Shown here: positions 1 to 5,329 of the stretch, one piece after another
Layout of the letters: each line of letters opens with the position of its first letter
Position numbering within the stretch: the stretch's first letter is position 1
Assembly: GCA_041914785.1 (NCBI GenBank)
Contig: JAYSCT010000209.1
Span: forward strand, 1 to 5,329
Reading direction: 5' to 3'
Source: Pelomonas sp041914785
Lineage (GTDB): Bacteria; Pseudomonadota; Gammaproteobacteria; Burkholderiales; Burkholderiaceae_C
DNA length: 5,329 nucleotides
Position numbers and translations under genes: made by a program
The notes under the pieces: model-generated
Seen by the model: only the letters and a program-made list of their open reading frames with translations
The model's database searches: none
Told to the model about the DNA's origin: nothing

Positions 1-947
<947 letters not shown>

Positions 948-957
948 CCTTCGTCAC

Positions 958-1002
958 CGCCAAGCGCGGCTGTCAACATGCGGCCCGCGCCTCTCGTTGG
1001 CG
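958..1002 (+). repeat. Bulged inverted repeat downstream of tex
   Basis: CGCCAA at 958-963 pairs with TTGGCG at 997-1002. Directly inside it, GCGCGG at 964-969 pairs with CCGCGC at 985-990. That makes 12 base pairs, with a 6-base bulge (991-996) on the 3' side and a 15-base loop. It starts 11 bases after the tex stop codon, where a terminator would be expected, but no T run follows, so intrinsic termination is doubtful. It could act as an mRNA 3'-end stabiliser, or it could be chance pairing in GC-rich sequence. Confidence 0.4.
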
Positions 1003-1062
1003 CGTCGTCCCCCTCAAACCGCAACTGGTCGCAGCCCCGCTGCGGCCCGTCGTCCCCACGGC

Positions 1063-1068
1063 TATGGT
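1063..1068 (+). promoter_or_regulatory. Weak -10-like hexamer before the TonB-dependent receptor gene
   Basis: TATGGT matches the TATAAT consensus at 4 of 6 positions in an otherwise very GC-rich 151-base gap. Transcription from it would begin near 1075 and leave the ribosome binding site at 1089-1092 in a short 5' leader. No convincing -35 element lies 16-18 bases upstream and no Fur-box-like palindrome is visible in the gap, so this is only a candidate. Confidence 0.25.
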
Positions 1069-1088
1069 GCGCCCCGCCCTGCACCCCC

Positions 1089-1092
1089 GGAG
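1089..1092 (+). promoter_or_regulatory. Ribosome binding site that fixes a TTG start
   Basis: GGAG lies 6 bases before TTG 1099-1101, which is ideal spacing. There is no ATG or GTG in this frame nearby; the ATG at 1064 and the GTG at 1067 are in another frame. This site therefore decides the start of the receptor gene. Confidence 0.75.
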
Positions 1093-1098
1093 TCCTTC

Positions 1099-3345
1099 TT
1101 GAAAACCCCTGCCCTCGCGCTGCTGCTCCTGCTCAGTCCCGCCCTGGTCCTGGCCCAGCAGGAGGTCGACCGCGCCTCCAACACCTCGCCGTCGCCCGGC
1201 AACCAGCAGCTGGAACGCGTGTCCGTGTCGCGCACGCAGACCGACACCGACCTGCGCCGCCGCGAGCCCGTGGCCAAGCAGCTGTACGGCCGCGACGAGC
1301 TGGACAAGTACGGCGACACGCAGCTGTCCGACGTGCTCAAGCGCCTGCCCGGCATCAACGTGTCCGGCGGCCAGCTGCGCATGCGCGGCCTGGGCGGCGC
1401 GTACACGCAGATCCTCGTCAACGGCGAGCCGGCGCCTCCGGGCTTCAGCCTTGACAACCTGAACCCGGCGCAGGTCGAGCGCCTGGAAGTGACCAAGGCG
1501 CCGACGGCCGACCAGAGCGCCCAGGCCATCGCAGGCACGCTGAACATCATCCTGAAGGACGCGCCGCGCGTCGTGCAGAAGGACCTGCGACTGGGCCTGG
1601 CCTACGCGAGCGAGAAGCCCGTCATCAACGCCGGCTTCACCTACGGCGACCGCATCGTCGGCGGCGTGGGCTTCGTGCTGCCGATCTCGGTCTACCAGTG
1701 GAACGTCCTCAACGAGACCGAGGGCGAGCGGCTGACCAACGCCACGCCCGCCAAGCCCGGCGAGCTGCGCCAGCACGTCACCAACGACGGCTGGGACCGC
1801 GGGCATGGCCGGGGCGTCAACGTGTCGCCGCGCCTGAACTGGAAGCTGGGCGAGGACGAGACGCTGTCCGTGCAGGGCTTCTTCGTGCAGAACCGCTTCC
1901 GCAACGAGGGCGCCAACACCGTCACCCGGCTGCCCGACAGCGACGCGGCCTACACGCCGCGCACCATCGACGAGACGACGAACAACCGCGGCACCTTCTC
2001 GGCCAACCGCATCAACCTGCAATACAACAACCGCTTCAGCGAGGACCGCCGCATCGAACTGCGCGCCGGCACCGGCTCGGGCGGCGCGGACTTCCGCTTC
2101 GCCTTCAACGGCCGCAACGGCTCCGCGCCGCAGCCCATCGAGCGCATCACGACGGGCGACAACAAGAACCGCACCAGCACGCTGGGTGGCAAGTACAGCC
2201 AGTACGCCGGCGAGGCCCACACCGTGACGGTGGGCAGCGAGATCGAGCGCCGCGTGCGCGACGAGAAGCGCACCACCACCGAGAACGGCGCGCTGCTGCT
2301 GCCCGGCGTGGAGGGCCAGCCCTTCAACGCCACCATCACGCGCACGGCCTTCTACGCGCAGGACGAGTGGGAGATCAGCAAGCAGTGGTCGGCCTATTTC
2401 GGCGTGCGCCATGAGCAGATCAGGATGGACAGCGAAGGCAGCCGCGACGTGGCCGGCAGCAGCGACTTCCGCAGCACCAGCAAGGTCACGACGCCGCTGC
2501 TGCACCTGAATTTCAAGCCCGACCCCAAGGGCCGCGACCTGGTGCGCGCCAGCCTCACGCGCAGCTACAAGGCACCGGACATCCAGCAGCTCATCAACCG
2601 GCCGTCCATCAACCTGAACGACTCGATCGAGCAGGGCAACACCGAGACCACGCCCGACCGCAGCGGCAACCCGGCCCTCAAGCCGGAACTGGCCACCGGC
2701 CTGGACATCGCGTACGAAAGCTACCTGCCCGCCGGCGGGCTGGTGTCGGTGGGCGTGTTCCACCGCCGCATCACCAACCTGATCCGCACCGACAGGCCGC
2801 GCCTGATGACGGTGCCCTGGGCGCCGACGGACCGCTGGGTCATCACGCAGGTCAACCTCAGCAAGGCCACCACGCAAGGCCTGGAGCTGGAGGTCAAGGG
2901 CCGCGCGGGCGAGCTGTTCCCCAGCCTGTTCGAACCGACGACGGCACTGTCTCTGCGCGCGTCGCTGAACATCTACCGCTCGTCGGTCGGCGACATCCCC
3001 GGCCCGCACAACCGGCTGGAAGGCCAGCAGCCCTGGCAGTTCAACTTCGGCGCCGACTATCGGCTCAAGAGCCTGCCCATCAGCATGGGCTTCAGCGCGC
3101 AGATCGCGCCGGACTACGAGGTACGCCAGAGCGACGTGCAGAGCCAGGAGAGCTTCGCGTCCCGCTCGGTGGACGCGTTCGCGATGATGCAGGTCAGCAA
3201 GCAGGACAGCGTGCGCGTCAGCGTCAACGGCCTGTTCCAGCCCAAGCAAGGTTCGCGCGTGTTCTATGCCGGCAAGGCCGACTTCAGCCTCAACGAGCGC
3301 GAGCCGGTGCCCTGGTGGTCGGTGAACTGGGAACACAAGTTCTGA
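1099..3345 (+). CDS. TonB-dependent outer-membrane receptor, TTG start, substrate unknown
   Basis: This 748-residue protein is a normal size for a TonB-dependent receptor, which imports a ligand (often an iron chelate, cobalamin or a sugar) across the outer membrane using TonB-ExbBD energy. The TTG start is chosen because it has GGAG 6 bases upstream and opens directly on a signal peptide: MKTPAL, a leucine run, then cleavage after VLA at about residue 19. A possible TonB box is ERVSVS (39-44). The plug domain covers about residues 55-155, with DVLKRLPGINV, LRMRGLGGAYTQILVNG, VERLEVTKAPTA and AIAGTLNIILK. The rest is an alternating beta-barrel with repeated aromatic strand ends such as TAFYAQDEWEISKQWSAYFG. 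The chain ends WSVNWEHKF, and a terminal Phe is the usual barrel-assembly signal. No siderophore, heme or sugar genes flank it, so the ligand cannot be named. The frame is open upstream to 805, but that stretch overlaps tex and does not look coding. Confidence 0.93.
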   Translation: MKTPALALLLLLSPALVLAQQEVDRASNTSPSPGNQQLERVSVSRTQTDTDLRRREPVAKQLYGRDELDKYGDTQLSDVLKRLPGINVSGGQLRMRGLGGAYTQILVNGEPAPPGFSLDNLNPAQVERLEVTKAPTADQSAQAIAGTLNIILKDAPRVVQKDLRLGLAYASEKPVINAGFTYGDRIVGGVGFVLPISVYQWNVLNETEGERLTNATPAKPGELRQHVTNDGWDRGHGRGVNVSPRLNWKLGEDETLSVQGFFVQNRFRNEGANTVTRLPDSDAAYTPRTIDETTNNRGTFSANRINLQYNNRFSEDRRIELRAGTGSGGADFRFAFNGRNGSAPQPIERITTGDNKNRTSTLGGKYSQYAGEAHTVTVGSEIERRVRDEKRTTTENGALLLPGVEGQPFNATITRTAFYAQDEWEISKQWSAYFGVRHEQIRMDSEGSRDVAGSSDFRSTSKVTTPLLHLNFKPDPKGRDLVRASLTRSYKAPDIQQLINRPSINLNDSIEQGNTETTPDRSGNPALKPELATGLDIAYESYLPAGGLVSVGVFHRRITNLIRTDRPRLMTVPWAPTDRWVITQVNLSKATTQGLELEVKGRAGELFPSLFEPTTALSLRASLNIYRSSVGDIPGPHNRLEGQQPWQFNFGADYRLKSLPISMGFSAQIAPDYEVRQSDVQSQESFASRSVDAFAMMQVSKQDSVRVSVNGLFQPKQGSRVFYAGKADFSLNEREPVPWWSVNWEHKF

Positions 3346-3353
3346 CGCCCCGC

Positions 3354-3392
3354 GCCGTCCCGGCCGCGTCACGCCGCGCGGCCGGCGTCGGC
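3354..3392 (+). repeat. Strong GC hairpin between the receptor and patatin genes
   Basis: CCGGCCGCG at 3360-3368 pairs perfectly with CGCGGCCGG at 3377-3385 around an 8-base loop. An outer pair, GCCG 3354-3357 with CGGC 3389-3392, extends the stem across a small internal loop. It begins 9 bases after the receptor stop codon. There is no T run, so it is not a textbook intrinsic terminator. It could protect the 3' end of the receptor mRNA, help factor-dependent termination, or serve as a palindromic operator, since it ends right at the -10-like hexamer of the next gene. The pairing is seen directly; its role is inferred. Confidence 0.6.
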
Positions 3393-3398
3393 TATCTT
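3393..3398 (+). promoter_or_regulatory. -10-like hexamer next to the patatin start, possible leaderless mRNA
   Basis: TATCTT matches the TATAAT consensus at 4 of 6 positions and is the only A/T-rich hexamer in this gap. Only 8 bases separate it from the ATG at 3407, so transcription would start at or within a base or two of the start codon. That fits the lack of any purine-rich ribosome binding site before this gene. No good -35 box is visible. Confidence 0.35.
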
Positions 3399-3406
3399 GC
3401 CGGGCG

Positions 3407-4507
3407 ATGAGTTCCTCCCCTGCCCTTCAAGTCTTCGCCGGCCCCGCCGCCCGCGCGCGCCTGGCTGAGCGCGGCTTGCGCGCGGGCGACGTCGGCCTGA
3501 TCCCCGCCGCCGCCGGTGGCCCCAAGGGCCTGATCCTCAACGGCCTGGATCGCTTCATCTTCGGCGACTGGCTGGCGCCCAGCCGCCACCCGGTGCACCT
3601 CGTCGGCGCCAGCATCGGCGCCTGGCGCATGGCCACCGCCGCACTCGCCCACCGCGACGTGGCCGACGCGTTCAGCGTGATGGCCGAGGCCTACGTGACG
3701 CAGGAGTACGACGTGCTGCCCGGCGAGAAGCGCCCGCGGCCCGAGGGCGTCAGCCGGCGCTTCGGCGAGATCCTGGCCGGGATCTTCGAAGGCCGCGAGG
3801 CCGACGTGCTGGCCCACCCGCGGTATCGGCTGCACGTCGTCACGTCGCGCGGCCAGAACAAGGGCCTGGGCCTGCTGGCGCGCGAAGGCCGGCTGCGCAC
3901 GCCGCTGGGCTACCTCGGCGCGTTCGCGGCCAACGCCGTGTCGCGCCCGCTGCTGGGTCGGTTTCTCGAACGCGTCGTCTTCTCCGACCCGCGTGACCGC
4001 CTGCCGCTGCGGCTGAACGACTTCACGACGCGCGAGGTGCACCTGTCGCGCGCCAACCTGCGCGGCGCGCTGCTGGCCAGCTGCTCCATCCCGTTCTGGC
4101 TGCAGGCCCAGCACGACCTGCCCGGCGCGCCGCGCGGCGCCTACTGGGACGGCGGCATCACCGACTACCACCTGCACCTGGACTACCGCGCCCTGCAGGC
4201 CGCCGACGCACCCCTGGTGCTCTACCCGCACTTCCAGCGCCAGGTCGTGCCCGGCTGGCTGGACAAGGCGCTCAAGCACCGCCACCGCTCGACGGCCTTC
4301 CTCGACAACGTCGTGCTGCTGTGCCCGTCGCCCGCGTGGATCGCGACGCTGCCGGGCGCCAAGCTGCCCGACCGCAACGACTTCCTGCAGCTGGACGCCG
4401 ACGAGCGCCGCCGCCGCTGGCGCATCGCCGTCAGCGACAGCCAGCGCCTCGCCGATGACTTCGCCGCGTTGACGTCGCGCGACACGGTCCAGGCGCTCCC
4501 GCTCTAG
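3407..4507 (+). CDS. Patatin-like phospholipase / serine hydrolase
   Basis: This 366-residue protein has the patatin lipase layout: a Gly-rich oxyanion loop GGPKG (residues 37-41), the nucleophile motif GASIG with Ser69, and the catalytic aspartate in a DGG motif (Asp248, within YWDGGITDYH). Patatin-family enzymes use this Ser-Asp dyad to cleave acyl groups from lipids; the natural substrate here is unknown. There is no signal peptide or clear membrane helix, so a cytoplasmic location is likely. The full dyad argues for an active enzyme. The start at 3407 is the first ATG after the receptor gene and leads straight into conserved sequence, although there is no good ribosome binding site. The stop TAG (4505-4507) overlaps the proposed -10 box of the thrS leader transcript. 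The 61-base gap and hairpin upstream suggest it is not tightly coupled to the receptor gene. Confidence 0.9.
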   Translation: MSSSPALQVFAGPAARARLAERGLRAGDVGLIPAAAGGPKGLILNGLDRFIFGDWLAPSRHPVHLVGASIGAWRMATAALAHRDVADAFSVMAEAYVTQEYDVLPGEKRPRPEGVSRRFGEILAGIFEGREADVLAHPRYRLHVVTSRGQNKGLGLLAREGRLRTPLGYLGAFAANAVSRPLLGRFLERVVFSDPRDRLPLRLNDFTTREVHLSRANLRGALLASCSIPFWLQAQHDLPGAPRGAYWDGGITDYHLHLDYRALQAADAPLVLYPHFQRQVVPGWLDKALKHRHRSTAFLDNVVLLCPSPAWIATLPGAKLPDRNDFLQLDADERRRRWRIAVSDSQRLADDFAALTSRDTVQALPL

Positions 4508-4510
4508 AAT
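4505..4510 (+). promoter_or_regulatory. Probable -10 box of the thrS leader transcript
   Basis: TAGAAT matches the TATAAT consensus at 5 of 6 positions. It would start transcription near 4517, giving roughly 37 bases before the leader ATG at 4554. The first three bases are also the stop codon of the patatin gene. The -35 region is weak: the best match, GCGACA at 4479-4484, is 20 bases upstream, longer than usual, and the 17-base position (4482-4487) has no consensus match. Confidence 0.45.
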
Positions 4511-4535
4511 CGCGGTTCCCTCCCCTTACAAGAGC

Positions 4536-4543
4536 GAGAAAGG
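4536..4543 (+). promoter_or_regulatory. Ribosome binding site of the thrS leader peptide
   Basis: GAGAAAGG is a clear purine-rich element in a pyrimidine-rich, GC-rich surrounding. Its end lies 10 bases before ATG 4554. This is the main evidence, apart from the threonine run itself, that the short ORF is translated. Confidence 0.7.
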
Positions 4544-4553
4544 CACCCTGGTT

Positions 4554-4595
4554 ATGACACCGCGAACTACGACCACCACCTTCACCGGTAACTAG
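4554..4595 (+). CDS. Threonine-rich leader peptide of thrS (attenuator peptide)
   Basis: This 13-codon ORF, MTPRTTTTTFTGN followed by TAG, has 7 threonines. Five are consecutive (codons 5-9: ACT, ACG, ACC, ACC, ACC), and all four Thr codons occur across the ORF, including ACA and ACT, which should be rare in such a GC-rich genome. It has a good ribosome binding site and lies 109 bases before thrS, with a terminator hairpin between them. Leader peptides rich in the regulated amino acid are known from thr, his, leu, trp and pheST operons, where ribosome stalling senses charged tRNA. Here the amino acid matches the downstream synthetase exactly. The peptide itself is probably a disposable product of about 1.4 kDa. 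A chance run is unlikely: five Thr in a row at about 5% usage is near 3 in 10 million per site. Confidence 0.88.
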   Translation: MTPRTTTTTFTGN

Positions 4596-4650
4596 TCGGC
4601 CGCGGCACGTCACGTCTTCTCGCCCTCTCCACCACTTCGGGGGCACGAAC

Positions 4651-4677
4651 AAAGCGCGGCACCTGGCCGCGCTTTTT
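4651..4677 (+). terminator. Intrinsic terminator (attenuator hairpin) before thrS
   Basis: AAAGCGCGGC at 4651-4660 and GCCGCGCTTT at 4666-4675 form a perfect 10-bp stem closed by the 5-base loop ACCTG. The stem runs into five T residues at 4673-4677. It ends 27 bases before the thrS ATG, so it stops transcription just ahead of the gene. It is too far from the patatin stop (143 bases), and separated from it by a promoter and a leader ORF, to be simply the terminator of that gene, although it would also stop read-through from it. Confidence 0.92.
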
Positions 4678-4694
4678 CATTTCCGCCCCTGAAT

Positions 4695-4698
4695 GGAG
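4695..4698 (+). promoter_or_regulatory. Ribosome binding site that decides the thrS start
   Basis: GGAG is placed 6 bases before ATG 4705. An in-frame ATG at 4693 overlaps this element and has no ribosome binding site of its own, so 4705 is preferred. Confidence 0.8.
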
Positions 4699-4704
4699 CA
4701 CCCC

Positions 4705-5329
4705 ATGATTTCCATCCAACTCCCCGACGGCTCCCGCCGTGAATACCCCGCCGCGCTGACGGTCGGCGACGTCGCCGCCAGCATCGGCGCCGGCCTGGCC
4801 AAGGCCGCCCTCGGCGGCAAGGTCGACGGCAAGCTCGTCGATCTGAGCCACGTCATCGACCACGACGCCCAGCTCGCCATCGTCACCGACAAGGACGCCG
4901 ACGGCCTGGAGCTGATCCGCCACTCCACGGCCCACCTGCTGGCCTACGCCGTGAAGTCGCTCTACCCCGACGCCCAGGTCACCATCGGCCCGGTCATCGA
5001 GAACGGCTTCTATTACGACTTCGCCTACAAGCGCCCGTTCACGCCCGACGACTTGGCCGCCATCGAGTCCAAGATGACCGAGCTCGCGAAGAAGGACGAG
5101 AAGGTGGTCCGCCGCGTGCTGCCGCGCGACGAGGCCGTCGCCCACTTCAAGGCCCAGGGCGAGGCCTACAAGGCCGAGATCATCGAGAGCATCCCGGCCG
5201 ACCAGGACGTGTCGCTGTACGCCGAAGGCGCCTTCGAGGACCTCTGCCGCGGCCCGCACGTGCCGTCCACGGGTAAGCTCAAGCACTTCAAGCTGATGAA
5301 GGTGGCCGGCGCCTACTGGCGCGGCGACC
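4705..5329 (+). CDS. thrS: Threonyl-tRNA synthetase, 5' part (3' end outside the window)
   Basis: The first 208 residues of an enzyme that is normally about 635-645 residues long are visible. ThrRS joins threonine to tRNA-Thr in the cytoplasm. The N-terminal TGS-type domain (about 1-62) starts with the family hallmark MISIQLPDGS. The editing domain follows, which removes mischarged serine. Its zinc-like site is intact: His73 and His77 in HSTAH, and Cys181 and His185 in CRGPH; E. coli ThrRS has the same set at 73, 77, 182 and 186. The conserved stretch IGPVIENGFYYDF is at 94-106, and the fragment ends in the conserved FKLMKVAGAYWRGD. The catalytic class II core and anticodon-binding domain lie beyond the window. 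The start at 4705 is supported by GGAG 6 bases upstream and by alignment with the family N-terminus. The gene sits behind a Thr-rich leader and terminator. In many proteobacteria thrS is followed by infC, rpmI, rplT and pheST, so the attenuator may affect more than thrS. Confidence 0.97.
   Translation, partial: MISIQLPDGSRREYPAALTVGDVAASIGAGLAKAALGGKVDGKLVDLSHVIDHDAQLAIVTDKDADGLELIRHSTAHLLAYAVKSLYPDAQVTIGPVIENGFYYDFAYKRPFTPDDLAAIESKMTELAKKDEKVVRRVLPRDEAVAHFKAQGEAYKAEIIESIPADQDVSLYAEGAFEDLCRGPHVPSTGKLKHFKLMKVAGAYWRGD

Larger units (their letters stand above)
4554..4677 (+). promoter_or_regulatory. Transcription attenuator controlling thrS
   Basis: Mutually exclusive pairings can be traced by eye. 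Segment 1 (CCGCG 4560-4564, plus ACTA 4566-4569) can pair with segment 2 (CGCGG 4601-4605, plus TAGT 4593-4596). Segment 2 (GCCGCG 4599-4604) can instead pair with segment 3 (CGCGGC 4655-4660), the 5' arm of the terminator. Segment 3 otherwise pairs with segment 4 (4666-4675). A ribosome stalled on Thr codons 5-9 would cover segment 1, free segment 2 to capture segment 3 and let transcription enter thrS. With ample Thr-tRNA the ribosome reaches the TAG and covers segment 2, so the terminator forms. The 2:3 pairing is only 6 bp across about 50 bases, so the antiterminator is the least certain part. The C/T-rich spacer 4610-4638 looks mostly unstructured. Confidence 0.75.

Noticed and set aside
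978..1454. A 158-residue + strand open frame starting at ATG 978
   Set aside because: It has Arg/Ala/Pro-rich composition typical of an off-frame reading and overlaps the receptor signal peptide and plug in the wrong frame.
973..3372. A 799-residue open frame on the minus strand across the whole receptor gene
   Set aside because: It is the mirror of a GC-rich gene with G/C third positions. The translation is Ala/Arg/Val/Gly-rich without recognisable domains, while the + strand shows a full TonB-dependent receptor.
3392..4285. A 297-residue minus-strand open frame opposite the patatin gene
   Set aside because: It has biased composition and no motifs, and the + strand frame carries the patatin catalytic motifs.
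4469..4474. TTGACG as the -35 box for the thrS leader promoter
   Set aside because: It lies 30 bases before the TAGAAT -10 box, far beyond the usual 16-18.
4555..4564. T-box-like string TGACACCGCG (9 of 10 match to the TGGNACCGCG core)
   Set aside because: The mismatch falls in the UGG that must pair with the tRNA CCA end. There is no room for a stem I with a specifier loop between the likely start site and this point, T-boxes belong mainly to Firmicutes, and the bases are codons of the Thr-rich leader. A search with the Rfam T-box model would settle it.
4693..4704. ATG at 4693 as an alternative thrS start adding four residues
   Set aside because: It overlaps the GGAG element used by ATG 4705 and has no ribosome binding site of its own; the family N-terminus starts at MISIQLPDGS.
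4582..5286. A 234-residue minus-strand open frame across the thrS leader and thrS
   Set aside because: It is a shadow of thrS; it runs through the attenuator terminator and shows no domain.

Overview
The window is GC-rich DNA with strong G/C preference at third codon positions. The protein sequences look like a betaproteobacterium of the order Burkholderiales. That placement is inferred from protein style and gene neighbourhood and has not been tested by a search. All supported genes lie on the + strand. No tRNA, rRNA, CRISPR array, insertion sequence or phage feature was seen.

Layout: (1) positions 1-947 hold the 3' end of tex, an RNA-binding transcription accessory protein with helix-hairpin-helix and C-terminal S1 domains. 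(2) Positions 948-1098 are a 151-base gap with a bulged inverted repeat, a weak -10-like hexamer and the ribosome binding site of the next gene. (3) Positions 1099-3345 encode a TonB-dependent outer-membrane receptor that begins with TTG and has a clear signal peptide, plug and barrel. Its substrate is unknown. (4) Positions 3346-3406 are a 61-base gap holding a strong GC hairpin and a -10-like hexamer so close to the next ATG that the mRNA may be leaderless. (5) Positions 3407-4507 encode a patatin-like serine hydrolase with its Ser-Asp dyad in place. (6) Positions 4508-4704 are a 197-base gap that is the most informative part of the window. (7) From 4705 to the window end lies the 5' third of thrS, threonyl-tRNA synthetase, with intact editing-site residues.

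The gap before thrS reads as a complete transcription attenuator. A likely -10 box overlaps the stop codon of the upstream gene. A purine-rich ribosome binding site follows, then a 13-codon leader ORF, MTPRTTTTTFTGN, in which 7 of 13 residues are threonine and five are consecutive. A spacer comes next, then a perfect 10-bp GC-rich hairpin with a T run that ends 27 bases before the thrS start. Segments that can pair as 1:2, 2:3 and 3:4 are visible. The proposed logic is that low charged tRNA-Thr stalls the leader ribosome, the terminator fails to form, and more threonyl-tRNA synthetase is made. This differs from the well-known E. coli scheme, in which ThrRS represses translation of its own mRNA by binding a tRNA-like operator.

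The tex, receptor and patatin genes show no obvious functional link to one another or to thrS. They look like neighbouring, probably separately transcribed housekeeping and accessory genes.
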